The notes below the pieces were generated by a model, which saw nothing but the letters and a program-made list of their open reading frames with translations, was not told where the DNA came from and made no database searches. The translations under genes were made by a program, and so were the position numbers. Below are positions 33,796-43,892 of a stretch of DNA of 64,000 nt, piece by piece (the stretch's first letter is position 1; every line of letters begins with the position of its first letter). Origin of the DNA: an uncultured SAR116 cluster alpha proteobacterium (lineage in GTDB: Bacteria > Pseudomonadota > Alphaproteobacteria > Puniceispirillales > Marisalimonadaceae); contig CACBXG010000002.1 of the NCBI GenBank assembly GCA_902543145.1, positions 1 through 64,000 on the forward strand. Direction: 5' to 3'.

Positions 33796-34845
33796 ATGCA
33801 AGGAATTGTATTTCTAGGAGACAAAAAATTAGAAATTCAGGATTTTGACGACCCTTCACCAGGGCCGGATGATGTGATTATTGAGATCAAAGCTTCAGGA
33901 ATGTGTGGAAGTGATCTCAAATTTTACAGAGCAAATAATGGTCCATCATCTCTAGGTCTTGGAGGTGATGATAAACCAGTTATTGCTGGACATGAACCAT
34001 GTGGTACTATTGTAGAAATAGGATCTAACGTTCCAAAAAAAACTTTTCAATTAGACACACGTGTAATGCAACATCATTATGAAGGGTGTGGCACCTGTTC
34101 ACACTGTTCCACAGGATGGCAACAACTTTGCATTGATGGAGTTAAAGCTGTTTTTGGTGTTACCGGACACGGTGCGCATGCTAAATATATGAAGTGTCCT
34201 GCTAGCACATTAGTTCATTTGAGAGATGAAATATCATTTGTAGCTGGTGCAGCAATATCATGTGGAACTGGGACCGCATGGGGAGCTTTAGAAAGATTAG
34301 ATTTAAAGGCAAGTCAAACTATAGCGATTTTTGGCATGGGACCCGTTGGATTGTCAGCAGTCATGTTAGCTAACAAAATGGGGTCAAGAGTTATTGCAAT
34401 TGACATAAATAAACAAAGGCTAGAGAGATCAGTTGAATTTGGAGCAGACATACTAATAAATCCTAACGAAAGCAACGACTTATTAGAAGAAATAAAGGAT
34501 TTAACAAAAGGTACTGGAGTCGATGCATCATTAGAAGCGTCATCTTCACCAGAGGCACGTTCATTGGCAGTAAAGAGTGTGAAAACATGGGGCAAAGCAT
34601 GCTTTGTAGGTGAAGGTGGAGATGTCACTTTAGATGTTAGTAATGATCTATTAAGGAGACAAGTTACACTTATAGGAAGTTGGACATTTTCAAAACATGG
34701 ACAAGCCCAATGTGCTGATTTTATAGTAGATAAAAAACTAAATGTTGATAATTTATTTACACACACGTGGTCACTAAACCAAGCAGAAGAAGCCTATAAA
34801 ATATTTGACAAGCAATCCGATGGGAAAGCCGTTATCATACCCTAG
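33796..34845 (+). CDS. Zinc-dependent alcohol dehydrogenase (MDR)
   Basis: 349 residues. Catalytic zinc ligands are in GMCGSD and GHEPCG; structural zinc cysteines are in GCGTCSHCSTGWQQLC. The nucleotide loop is IFGMGPVGLSAVM. The closest known types are threonine/sorbitol dehydrogenases; the substrate is not certain. It starts 23 bases after the cytochrome gene. Confidence 0.9.
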   Translation: MQGIVFLGDKKLEIQDFDDPSPGPDDVIIEIKASGMCGSDLKFYRANNGPSSLGLGGDDKPVIAGHEPCGTIVEIGSNVPKKTFQLDTRVMQHHYEGCGTCSHCSTGWQQLCIDGVKAVFGVTGHGAHAKYMKCPASTLVHLRDEISFVAGAAISCGTGTAWGALERLDLKASQTIAIFGMGPVGLSAVMLANKMGSRVIAIDINKQRLERSVEFGADILINPNESNDLLEEIKDLTKGTGVDASLEASSSPEARSLAVKSVKTWGKACFVGEGGDVTLDVSNDLLRRQVTLIGSWTFSKHGQAQCADFIVDKKLNVDNLFTHTWSLNQAEEAYKIFDKQSDGKAVIIP

Positions 34846-34860
34846 ATCTTTAAATCAATT

Positions 34861-36264
34861 CTATTTGTAATACGATTTCCAAGGTCCATAGTGTAAGCTT
34901 AGACTTATAAATAAGCCATAAATTATCAAACCAGACGACATAGTAATAAATAATAAATACGGACTAGCTACATCATTATATAAAAAGAATGAAGTTAAAA
35001 TCACAACAAAAATCAATCTTAAAAAGGTTCCTACAACTGGCCAAAACAAAGTATTGAATGCTTGACATACAAAATAAAGACCAAGACCAAGAGCAAAAAA
35101 TGCATAAAAAGGAGCAACTACTTTCAAATAAACTTCAGCAGCATCTATAGCTTGTGGATTATGTGTGAAAAAATTGGACCAGAGTTCAGGATAAAATGAA
35201 AAAAACAATCCTGTAATACCGACAATAAAAACAGAAAAAGCTGTACCCTTCCAAGTCATTTGTACAGCTCTTTTTAATTTTTTTGCACCAACATTTGCCC
35301 CTACTATTGCTATAAGTGCACCACCTACTCCAAAAATAATAGGGATCAAAAGCAATTCTAACCTAATTGCAATACCAAATCCAGCTGTCCAATGTGATCC
35401 AAAAATTCCAATCACTGCTGTGCAGAATAATGCTAATGAAATTGTCATTAAAGACTGACAACTTGCTAATGAACCTGATTTAATTAACTTTATAAATCCG
35501 TCGAATTGCAAAATTTTTGAAAATTTAAATGTATAAGAATGATTTCCAAAAAAATAAAAACCTAATATAAATGTTAATCCAAAAAAATATCCTGACAATA
35601 ATGAAATGGCAGACCATTCTAAAGAATTAAATAAATAATTTTCACTTAAAAAAATTACATTATTTTTTAAAATAAAATTTCCATCAAGATAATTAAAATT
35701 GAAACTTGCTAGTAAAACATGAGAAGACAGAACAATCAGCCAACTAAAAGCTGGTATTATTGTATTACCCGAACCTCTAGTAATAGAAATAATAATATTA
35801 AATAACCAAATCAAAAAAATTCCACCCAATAATATGTTACCATAAATTAAAGCTGCGCTGCTAACCTCTTGATCTATTTTCATAAAGATGAAAAATCTTT
35901 CTGAAATGGAAAAATAAAGTAACATCATAAGTAGTGCTCCCAACAATGAAATTAATATTGCTGACCTAAAGATACATTCTGCTAAGTGTAAGTTTTTGCT
36001 TCCAAAAGCTCTTGCAGTAGCGCCACTTATAGCCCCACCAAACGCGCCATTGGATAGCATACTTGTTAACATGAAAATTGGAAAAATATAAGCTACACCA
36101 GCTAATTCAGAAATGCCTATTTTACCTATATACCAAAGATCAAATATAACAGTACTCGCCGATAAAAAGGTTGCACATATATTTGGTATAGCTAATTTAA
36201 AAAAAATCTTATTGAATGGTAATTCAATTAGTTCATTAGAAATTTTTTTTTTATTCAAAACCAA
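34861..36264 (-). CDS. MATE-family efflux transporter
   Basis: 467 residues in twelve hydrophobic segments arranged as two six-helix halves. Typical segments are ELPFNKIFFKLAIPNI at the start, NGAFGGAISGATARAFG in half one and GVGGALIAIVGANVGAKK in half two. Exports drugs or metabolites in exchange for Na+ or H+. It is 10 bases downstream of the deacylase. Confidence 0.92.
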   Translation of the reverse strand: MVLNKKKISNELIELPFNKIFFKLAIPNICATFLSASTVIFDLWYIGKIGISELAGVAYIFPIFMLTSMLSNGAFGGAISGATARAFGSKNLHLAECIFRSAILISLLGALLMMLLYFSISERFFIFMKIDQEVSSAALIYGNILLGGIFLIWLFNIIISITRGSGNTIIPAFSWLIVLSSHVLLASFNFNYLDGNFILKNNVIFLSENYLFNSLEWSAISLLSGYFFGLTFILGFYFFGNHSYTFKFSKILQFDGFIKLIKSGSLASCQSLMTISLALFCTAVIGIFGSHWTAGFGIAIRLELLLIPIIFGVGGALIAIVGANVGAKKLKRAVQMTWKGTAFSVFIVGITGLFFSFYPELWSNFFTHNPQAIDAAEVYLKVVAPFYAFFALGLGLYFVCQAFNTLFWPVVGTFLRLIFVVILTSFFLYNDVASPYLLFITMSSGLIIYGLFISLSLHYGPWKSYYK

Positions 36265-36274
36265 TCTTTCAAGA

Positions 36275-38032
36275 TTAATTTATAAATTCTAATGTCTTTT
36301 CTTCATCCTTAACTGACTTAACAACAGTACCAGGTCTTTCTTTGGTAAATTTACCATTTTTGTAGGTAACTTTACCCGATACAATTGTAGTTACATATCC
36401 CTTGGTGTACTGCATTAATCTTTTTCCGCCTGCAGGCAAATCTTGGGTCATAAATGGATCAGAAGAACCCACATTTTCCCAGTCTATTATGTTGATATCA
36501 GCTTTTAAACCAACTTTTAAAAGGCCTCTGTCATTCAAACCAGCTGCGTTTGCAGTGTCAGAAGTTAATCTTCTTACTGTTTCTTCCATAGAATATGCTT
36601 TTTGCTTCACTGACCAATATGATATAAGCCAAGTTGGATACCCTGCATCTAAAATAAAACCAACATGAGCGCCGCCGTCACCTAGCCCCATTATAGCATT
36701 TTTATCATCAAGCATTTTTTTACATACACCAAATGTGTGATCAGCATAATTTACCAATGGAGCATAAATAAAGTTATTACCATCATTTTCTATAAGAATT
36801 TCATATGCTAGTTCTGGTGCCGTTACTCCCTTTTCTTTTGCCATTACTTCGATAGACTCTTCTGGCTTAGGATTATAATTAGGTGGTGAACCAAATCTAT
36901 ACATTTGAGTATATCCAATCCTATTTATTAGTGGGAAAGTACTTCCCTTAATTGGATCTTCAGATAAAATTTTATTTTTTATTTCATCTTTCCTCATTTC
37001 AATTACGCGTCTATCTAATGGCAAATCTGAAATAGACTTATATGTATCTGTTCCAGAAAATGGATTTTGACTTCCATTTAAACCTAATAACAAACCAATA
37101 GGTCTTGGAGTAACAACTGGTCTAATAGGCAAACCTTCTTTTTGAGCTTGTCTCGCCATTGCCATAAGATCTTCCCAGAAATGAGGCCTGTCATGTCTTT
37201 GAGTGCAACTAAAGACAACTGGTCTCCCTGAAATTTTCACAATTCTTTTTAGAACTTCAAATTCTGTTTCTGGATCGGGTTCATTCCAATCTGAAACTAT
37301 TTCCATAAATCCTGCACCTGCATCTGACAAACCCATTGCAATAGCAGTTAACTCATCTTCATGAGCTCTCAAAGTTGGAGTGTATTCTCCTTTTAAACTC
37401 TTATGACTGATTGTACGAGATGTTGAAAAACCAAAAGCTCCTGCATCAACAGCTTCCTTTGCAAGTTTTCTCATTATTTGCATATCTTCTTTAGTTGCAA
37501 CTTCGTGCTTAATTGCCCTTTCTCCCATCACATAAACTCTTAATGCTGCGTGAGGTAAAAGCGCGCATATATCTATGTCTAATTTATTTTTTTCAAGAGC
37601 CTTAATGTATTCCTCAAAAGTCTCCCATTGCCAGTTTAAACCCTCGTGCATAACAGGAGCAGGAATATCTTCGACACCCTCCATAAGTTCAACTAACTTA
37701 ACTCTATCTTCTGGTTTACAAGGAGCAAAGCCTACTCCACAATTACCCATAACAACAGTGGTTACACCATGGATTGATGAAGGTTTTAGTTGGCTGTCCC
37801 AAATCGCCTGCCCGTCATAATGAGTGTGGATGTCAACAAATCCTGGGGTTACAACTAAGTTAGTTGCATCAATAACTTGATTAGCTTTACCCGAAAAATC
37901 CCCTATAGCTTCAATTATACCATTTTTAATAGCTATATCACCTTGTTTTGACTTGGCTCCTGTTCCATCAACTAAAGTGCCATTTTTAATAATTATGTCA
38001 AAATCACTAATTTCTCTATTTAAGCCATCCAT
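36275..38032 (-). CDS. N-acyl-D-amino-acid deacylase (D-aminoacylase)
   Basis: Metal-dependent amidohydrolase. DIIIKNGTLVDGTGAKS opens the small beta domain, GFVDIHTHYDGQ carries the HxH pair, and MGNCGVGFAPC carries the family cysteine. MGLGDGGAHVGF supplies a later Asp/His. Length 585 fits the D-aminoacylase subgroup. Probably releases free D-amino acids. It shares its direction with the CoA-transferase upstream but is 82 bases from it. Confidence 0.9.
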   Translation of the reverse strand: MDGLNREISDFDIIIKNGTLVDGTGAKSKQGDIAIKNGIIEAIGDFSGKANQVIDATNLVVTPGFVDIHTHYDGQAIWDSQLKPSSIHGVTTVVMGNCGVGFAPCKPEDRVKLVELMEGVEDIPAPVMHEGLNWQWETFEEYIKALEKNKLDIDICALLPHAALRVYVMGERAIKHEVATKEDMQIMRKLAKEAVDAGAFGFSTSRTISHKSLKGEYTPTLRAHEDELTAIAMGLSDAGAGFMEIVSDWNEPDPETEFEVLKRIVKISGRPVVFSCTQRHDRPHFWEDLMAMARQAQKEGLPIRPVVTPRPIGLLLGLNGSQNPFSGTDTYKSISDLPLDRRVIEMRKDEIKNKILSEDPIKGSTFPLINRIGYTQMYRFGSPPNYNPKPEESIEVMAKEKGVTAPELAYEILIENDGNNFIYAPLVNYADHTFGVCKKMLDDKNAIMGLGDGGAHVGFILDAGYPTWLISYWSVKQKAYSMEETVRRLTSDTANAAGLNDRGLLKVGLKADINIIDWENVGSSDPFMTQDLPAGGKRLMQYTKGYVTTIVSGKVTYKNGKFTKERPGTVVKSVKDEEKTLEFIN

Positions 38033-38114
38033 AAAAAACTACCCCCCTAATCTTAATATTTTGTTATTTAAATTATTTGATGTCAATAAGTGATTTCATT
38101 TAAGTTTTTTGTAA

Positions 38115-39299
38115 TTAATTAATAATTTTATTTTTTCTAAGCATTTGTATCTGTTTGACTGATATTCCAATCTCTTTAAGTACATTATCTGTATCACCTC
38201 CTAACAGAGGTGCAGAATGTCTTACCTTTCCAGGAGTTTTACTTAATCTTGGAAATGCTTGATGCATTAAAATATTTCCATATTCCTTATTATAATGGTC
38301 AACAAGAACTTTCCTATCATTTATATATGGATGCTCTATTATTTCTGAAATATCTAAAACAGGTCCTACTGTTATTCCTTCTTTTGAAAAGATATGTAAA
38401 ACTTCTTCTCTGTTATATTTTTTAATAAATTTTGAAATAGGTTTATCCAAATCATCTTGATTATTTAGTCTGTCACTATTAGTCAAAAACCTTGGATCCT
38501 TAATCAAATCACTTGAACCTATTGTTAAGGCTAGTTTTTCCCACATTGACTGCATTGACGCTGACAAAGAAACATATTTATTATCTTTTGTTTTATATAT
38601 CCCTCTTGGTGCAGCCACATTACTTCTATTTCCTATTCTTGCTGGTACCTTACCTGAAATTTTATAACTTGCGGCCCATGGACCTAAAATTGAAAAAAAA
38701 GGCTCAAAAAGAGACAAGTCTATTACTTGGCCTCCAATATTATTTTTTTTTGATGCCAAAATAGCCATCAAAATGGCACCAAATCCTGTTAATCCAGCAA
38801 CCATATCAGCAAGAGCTAAGGGAGGTAAAAGAGGAGCTTGTTTTTCTTCACCAGTCATTGCTGCAAATCCACTCATGCCTTCTACCAAAGATCCAAAACC
38901 TGGAGCATTTTTAAATATCCCAGTTTGCCCCCAACCCGAAATTCTTAAAATAATTAATTTCTTGTTTAACTCATTTAATTGTTCTGGACCAATTCCCCAT
39001 TTCTCAAGAGTGCCAGGCACAAAGTTTTCGATAAAAACATCTGCTGATTTTACTAATTCTTTTAAAAGATCTAACCCTTCATCTTTTTTTAGATCTATCG
39101 AAATACTTCGTTTGTTTCTTGAATAAACAGCCCACCAGTGAGAGACACCATTTATTTTCCAATTTCTGAGATCGTCTCCTTTTCCTGGTTTTTCTACTTT
39201 GACAACATCTGCTCCAAAATCAGCAAACATATGACTTACCATATTACCAGCTGCCAAACGAGATAGATCCAAAATTTTAATATTTTCTAATGGTAGCAA
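38115..39299 (-). CDS. Class III CoA-transferase (CaiB/BaiF family)
   Basis: 394 residues. NIKILDLSRLAAGNMVSHMF and DVVKVEKPGKGDDLR at the N-terminus, NKRSISIDLKKDEG, and DVFIENFVPGTLEKWG (with the catalytic Asp nearby) define the family. It activates an organic acid by moving CoA from another acyl-CoA. The 3-hydroxyacyl-CoA dehydrogenase gene lies 19 bases upstream, pointing to use in a beta-oxidation-like route. Confidence 0.93.
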   Translation of the reverse strand: MLPLENIKILDLSRLAAGNMVSHMFADFGADVVKVEKPGKGDDLRNWKINGVSHWWAVYSRNKRSISIDLKKDEGLDLLKELVKSADVFIENFVPGTLEKWGIGPEQLNELNKKLIILRISGWGQTGIFKNAPGFGSLVEGMSGFAAMTGEEKQAPLLPPLALADMVAGLTGFGAILMAILASKKNNIGGQVIDLSLFEPFFSILGPWAASYKISGKVPARIGNRSNVAAPRGIYKTKDNKYVSLSASMQSMWEKLALTIGSSDLIKDPRFLTNSDRLNNQDDLDKPISKFIKKYNREEVLHIFSKEGITVGPVLDISEIIEHPYINDRKVLVDHYNKEYGNILMHQAFPRLSKTPGKVRHSAPLLGGDTDNVLKEIGISVKQIQMLRKNKIIN

Positions 39300-39318
39300 A
39301 ATTTAAATTTCCTATTTT

Positions 39319-40251
39319 CTATGTTTCATCATTATCAATTTTTAATTTTCTAAGTTGTTTCAACAAGAAATTTCTTTTTTTAGCTCTTTTTTCTAAATCG
39401 TCTTCACTAAGAACCTTTCTTCGTTCTAACTCTAGTTTTTTACCTGCATTTTCTGACCAATCTGGTATTTTATTTTGTGATTTAGCCATTTCAATAAATA
39501 TAGATCCATATCTAGCCATATAATCTTTGATTCCACCTGGTGCATTTAAATCAATTGTTTCAAAAGGTCCCATAAATGCCCATCTCAGACCTAATCCGTC
39601 TTTTATAGTTGCATCAATATCTTCAGAACTAGCATATCCTTCTGAGTATAATCGCATCGCCTCATTTAAAAGTGCACCTTGTAATCTATTTAGTATAAAC
39701 CCATCAATTTCTTTATTAACGGTTACAATAGATGAACCTGAGAGTTTAAAAATTTCTTTAGCTTTTTCAATCGATTTTGTTGATGTGTTTTCACCTGGGC
39801 AGATTTCTACACATGGTATAAGATGTGGTGGATTAGCAGGGTGTGCTATTAGGCATCTATGTTGTCCTCTAAGGTTCTGTGTTATTTTTGAAATTGGTAT
39901 GGCTGAAGAAGATGACCCTATCACAACATTTTGAGGTGACAAATTATCTAACCTTGCAAATAATTCTTGTTTAACAGATAAAATTTCAGGTGCACTTTCT
40001 TGGATGTACTCGGCTTTAGCGCATAATTCTTCAAGTCTTACATTTTTAGAAATTTTATTTAAACATTGATCAACATCAACTTTGTCATCTATAGCTTTTA
40101 ATTCTTCAAGAAACAAAGTAACTCTTTCTTCATAACCATTAAAAACTTCAGGATATGGGTCATAAACAAAAACATTAAAACCACTTTTAGAAAATATTGC
40201 CGCCCAACTCGAACCAATTAATCCACCACCAATTATACCAATATTTTTCAT
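39319..40251 (-). CDS. 3-hydroxyacyl-CoA dehydrogenase family protein
   Basis: 310 residues. The Rossmann motif GIIGGGLIGSSWA opens the protein. Catalytic-region segments are CLIAHPANPPHLIPCVEICPG (His-Glu pair) and FILNRLQGALLNEA. The size and the AHPANPP motif resemble the lambda-crystallin / L-carnitine dehydrogenase branch. First gene of a minus-strand set with the CoA-transferase. Confidence 0.9.
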   Translation of the reverse strand: MKNIGIIGGGLIGSSWAAIFSKSGFNVFVYDPYPEVFNGYEERVTLFLEELKAIDDKVDVDQCLNKISKNVRLEELCAKAEYIQESAPEILSVKQELFARLDNLSPQNVVIGSSSSAIPISKITQNLRGQHRCLIAHPANPPHLIPCVEICPGENTSTKSIEKAKEIFKLSGSSIVTVNKEIDGFILNRLQGALLNEAMRLYSEGYASSEDIDATIKDGLGLRWAFMGPFETIDLNAPGGIKDYMARYGSIFIEMAKSQNKIPDWSENAGKKLELERRKVLSEDDLEKRAKKRNFLLKQLRKLKIDNDET

Positions 40252-40383
40252 GAAAATTCCTTTAAAGTTTATTTCTATTGATTTTTATTATTTATAATTC
40301 AACTAATAGAATAACTTAAATTATTTATTTAAATTTTGAAAATCGTTATAGTTTAACACTAATTTAATTTTTGGGATTAATTT

Positions 40384-41316
40384 ATGGGACAATTGGTCAG
40401 TGGCGTTTGGACAAAAAGCTCAGTTTCAAACAATCAAAAAGACGGAAGTTTTAAAAGAGTAGATAGTGTTTTCAGAAATGAAATAAGTGTTAATGGCCAA
40501 GTTTATAAACCTGAAACAAATAGATATCATTTATATGTAAGTTATGCCTGTCCATGGGCTCATAGAACATTAATATTCAGACATTTAAAAAAACTTGAGA
40601 ACCATATCTCTGTGGATTATGTCCACCCAGATATGCTTGAAAATGGTTGGTCCTTTTTGAAAGACTTTCCAAAAACAACAGGTGATAGCTTGTATGGTAA
40701 AAAATATGTACATGAAATCTATCAAATTTCAGATAAAAATGTATCTTCGAAAGTAACAGTTCCTATTTTATGGGATAAAAAAACTAATACAATTGTAAAT
40801 AATGAGTCTGCTGAAATAATCCGCATAATGAATAGTGCATTCAATGATATTACTAAAAATTATGATGATTACTATCCGTCAAATTTAAGAATTGAAATTG
40901 ATAAAATTAATAAAGTAATTTACGAGAACATTAATAATGGTGTTTACAAATCTGGTTTTTCAAGAACTCAAGAAGCGTATGAAGATGCAGTAACAAAATT
41001 ATTTTCATCATTAGAAATGATTGACGAAATTCTAGAGGATAAAGAATATTTAGTTGGAAATGTGCTAACTGAAGCAGATATCAGATTAATTCCTACATTA
41101 TTAAGATTTGACTGCGTTTATTATGTTCATTTCAAATGTAATTTGAAAAAAATAAATGAGTTTAAAAATATTAGTTCTTATGTAAAAAGAATGTTTAACA
41201 ATCCAGCTATAAATACAACAACAAATTTTGATCATATCAAAAGACATTATTATTATTCTCACGAACATATAAATCCATATAGAATTATACCTTTAGGTCC
41301 AAACTCACCAATTTAA
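40384..41316 (+). CDS. yqjG: Glutathionyl-hydroquinone reductase (Xi-class GST)
   Basis: Reduces glutathionyl-hydroquinones. YACPWAHRT has the catalytic Cys56 in the CPWA motif that distinguishes this class, and VDYVHPDMLENGW follows. The C-terminal helical domain contains the helix-capping segment LTEADIRLIPTLLRFDCVYY. Length 310 is normal. It could serve quinones formed in aromatic degradation. Confidence 0.92.
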   Translation: MGQLVSGVWTKSSVSNNQKDGSFKRVDSVFRNEISVNGQVYKPETNRYHLYVSYACPWAHRTLIFRHLKKLENHISVDYVHPDMLENGWSFLKDFPKTTGDSLYGKKYVHEIYQISDKNVSSKVTVPILWDKKTNTIVNNESAEIIRIMNSAFNDITKNYDDYYPSNLRIEIDKINKVIYENINNGVYKSGFSRTQEAYEDAVTKLFSSLEMIDEILEDKEYLVGNVLTEADIRLIPTLLRFDCVYYVHFKCNLKKINEFKNISSYVKRMFNNPAINTTTNFDHIKRHYYYSHEHINPYRIIPLGPNSPI

Positions 41317-41325
41317 ATTGTTGTA

Positions 41326-42093
41326 TTACTTTCTTTTTGAATAAATTGAACATGCTGATCCAAACTCAGCAAACAAACATCTGTTTAATTCGTTTTTTTC
41401 AGGTTCATATTCGGCATGCCACTGAACGCCTATTGCAAATGAAGAATGATCAGGAATACTAACTGCTTCAATAACACCATCATCTGAAAAAGCTTCTATT
41501 CTTAAATTATTAGCAATAATATCGATAGCCTGACCATGAAGCGAATTAACTAAACAAGAGTCCTTTTTAAGTAATTTTGAAAAATAGCCGTTTTTTACAA
41601 AATCAATTCTATGTTTTAATTTAAAAATTTGCTCAACCGTTACATCGTCACCTCTGGGCATACGATGATCATTTTTGTCATCCAGCAAATGTACCCGATA
41701 ATGCAATGTTCCACCATAGGCTACATTCATTTCTTGGATGCCTCTACAAATTCCAAAAATTGGAATACCTAAGCTAACACATTTAGGTATCATTTCTAAA
41801 ACAATCTCGTCTCTTCCAACATCGATGGGCTCATCTGGCGGGAACGGATTACCTCCAAAATGATGAGGTTCAACATTTGCTCTACCCCCTGTTAAAACTA
41901 TACCATCAACTTTTTTTAAGAGTAGGTCTAAGTCTTTACCTTTTATATATGAGGGAATTAAAATTGGTATTGCATTACTAAACTTTGAAACTGCATTAAC
42001 ATACCTTAAACCTGTTGAATGAGAAACTTGCCTACCACCAAAATTAATAATTTCATTAGTTGATATACCAATTATTGGTTTAGTTGAAGACAT
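41326..42093 (-). CDS. puuD: Gamma-glutamyl-GABA hydrolase-like class I amidotransferase
   Basis: Peptidase C26. The nucleophile is Cys116 in GICRGIQEMN, and the His/Glu of the triad are in GVQWHAEYEPE. IDGIVLTGG- and GGNVEP-like segments (VDGIVLTGGRANVEP) are typical of PuuD. Hydrolyses gamma-glutamyl amides, for example in putrescine breakdown; the exact substrate is inferred. Confidence 0.87.
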   Translation of the reverse strand: MSSTKPIIGISTNEIINFGGRQVSHSTGLRYVNAVSKFSNAIPILIPSYIKGKDLDLLLKKVDGIVLTGGRANVEPHHFGGNPFPPDEPIDVGRDEIVLEMIPKCVSLGIPIFGICRGIQEMNVAYGGTLHYRVHLLDDKNDHRMPRGDDVTVEQIFKLKHRIDFVKNGYFSKLLKKDSCLVNSLHGQAIDIIANNLRIEAFSDDGVIEAVSIPDHSSFAIGVQWHAEYEPEKNELNRCLFAEFGSACSIYSKRK

Positions 42094-42130
42094 GACTTAT
42101 TTGAAACTTCCTATTATTTTAAATTTTTAA

Positions 42131-42856
42131 TTAACAACCTAGTTGCTTTGCTAAGTCGTTTAAATCTCTTGAAACAATATCCCATTTTATATCACCTTTA
42201 TAATCACTTACTTCAGTAATATCAAACAACTTATCCTTGCCATATTCAAAAGGTCTATGAACATACGCAGTTTTCATCCCTTGTTGTCTTGCTGATCTAA
42301 GATCGTCTTCGTGTGCAGCAACCATCAAACATTCTTCTGTTTTTAAATCAAGAGCACTACAGGCTTTTAAGTAAGCTTCTGGCTCAGGTTTATAATGACC
42401 AGTTACTTCTGCTCCTAAAATAACATCCCAATTGAGATTTGAAAATTTTGCCATATTAACTATTAAGGCTATATTTCCATTAGATTGGGTAGCAAGGATA
42501 TATTTATTCTTAAGGGCATTAAGACCTTCGCTGCTATCTGGCCAACCAGGAAGTCTATGCCAAGCTTTTACAAGCATTTTAAAATCTTCATCTGATAGAT
42601 GTTGCAAATTAAATTTTGAAGCAATTTTTTTCAAATTTTCCATGTGTAAAATATCAAGTATAGTAAATGATCTTCTACCCTTTCTGATTTCTTCCATGGC
42701 TGGTTGATATTCTGCTCTCCAAGCATCAGCAAAATCAAAAGGATCTAGAGAGATATCGTTTTTCTTAGCAATACTTTCTACCTCTCTTGCTATCCCACTC
42801 CTCCAATCAACAACTGTACCAAAAACATCAAACAGAAGCGCTTTAACTTTTAACAT
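42131..42856 (-). CDS. 2-haloacid dehalogenase-type HAD hydrolase
   Basis: ATG 42856 gives MLKVKALLFDVFGTVVDW, with nucleophile Asp10. AMEEIRKGRR supplies the Arg region of the cap, LATQSNGNIAL is motif II, KPEPEAYLKA motif III and VAAHEDDLRSARQQG motif IV. These match type II haloacid dehalogenases (Asn/Arg/Lys pattern), though many such proteins act on other small acids. Confidence 0.86.
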   Translation of the reverse strand: MLKVKALLFDVFGTVVDWRSGIAREVESIAKKNDISLDPFDFADAWRAEYQPAMEEIRKGRRSFTILDILHMENLKKIASKFNLQHLSDEDFKMLVKAWHRLPGWPDSSEGLNALKNKYILATQSNGNIALIVNMAKFSNLNWDVILGAEVTGHYKPEPEAYLKACSALDLKTEECLMVAAHEDDLRSARQQGMKTAYVHRPFEYGKDKLFDITEVSDYKGDIKWDIVSRDLNDLAKQLGC

Positions 42857-42975
42857 TTTGCCTCCAATCAATTAATATGTTAAGTATATTTTATAAGTAT
42901 TCTTAAAACTCAAATTTAATCTAGTTAAAAAGTATAACACCTATTTAAATTTTTATTATAGATCTGTTCAGTTTC

Positions 42976-43890
42976 ATGAATAAAGATAAATCGAAAGAAA
43001 TAAAATCATTATCTCCTGCTTTGCTAGCTGTACTCTTTATGGTTTTATCAGGCATTTTTGCAACAACTATGCATTGTTTAATAAGGTTTGCAACTGAGGA
43101 TAATCATCCATTTGAAGTTGCTTTTTTTAGAACAATATTTGTTCTACTCATTTTTCTTCCTGTAGTTATAAAAAATGGTATGGCATCGCTTAAATCTAAT
43201 AATGTTAAATTACAATCATTTAGAGCAGTTGTTGGCAGTATAGCTATGTTATGTATGTTCTATGGTCTTAGTATAACAGAATTGGCAAAAGCAACTGCGC
43301 TTATGTTTACTGTTCCTATTTTTGCAACAATATTAGCAATTATTTTTCTAAAAGAGATTGTTGGAATAAGAAGATGGCTTGCAATGTGTGTGGGATTTAT
43401 GGGAGCATTAATTGTTTTAAGACCAGATGTTGAATTAGGTTTTGGGCCATTACTAATTTTATGTGCTTCATTAATGTGGTCTTCTTCTATGTTAATGGCA
43501 AAGAAACTTACACAAACAGATACAACTGTAAGTATAACATTTTGGCAAGCAGCAGGTCTCATACCTGCAACATCCATACTTGCCATACAAGTTTGGGTTT
43601 GGCCTACTTTTGAACAGCTAATAATGTTTTTATTTATTGCTATAGCTGGAACTTTAGTTCACTGGTTTTTAAATGAAGCTCTCAAGAGAGCTGACATTAC
43701 TGCACTTCTTCCACTAGACTATTTAAGGTTAATTTGGTCAGTATCACTAGGTTTTATATTTTTTAACGAAATACCACATGTTGGTTTATGGCTTGGGTCA
43801 GCGCTAATACTTGGGGCTTCAACATATATAGGTATAAGACAAGCAAAAAAGAAAGAACAGTTGAGTAATAATACAAATATAAATTTATAA
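42976..43890 (+). CDS. DMT-superfamily (EamA) transporter
   Basis: 304 residues with ten membrane helices in two EamA halves. FEVAFFRTIFVLLIFLP and ELAKATALMFTVPIFATILA lie in the first half; the second ends HVGLWLGSALILGAST. Substrate unknown. Convergent with the SDR gene 2 bases away. Confidence 0.9.
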   Translation: MNKDKSKEIKSLSPALLAVLFMVLSGIFATTMHCLIRFATEDNHPFEVAFFRTIFVLLIFLPVVIKNGMASLKSNNVKLQSFRAVVGSIAMLCMFYGLSITELAKATALMFTVPIFATILAIIFLKEIVGIRRWLAMCVGFMGALIVLRPDVELGFGPLLILCASLMWSSSMLMAKKLTQTDTTVSITFWQAAGLIPATSILAIQVWVWPTFEQLIMFLFIAIAGTLVHWFLNEALKRADITALLPLDYLRLIWSVSLGFIFFNEIPHVGLWLGSALILGASTYIGIRQAKKKEQLSNNTNINL

Positions 43891-43892
43891 CT

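Noticed and set aside
34314-34766. 150-residue minus-strand frame
   Set aside because: It lies wholly within the well-supported alcohol dehydrogenase gene and has no family signature.
38773-39126. 117-residue plus-strand frame
   Set aside because: Shadow of the CoA-transferase gene.
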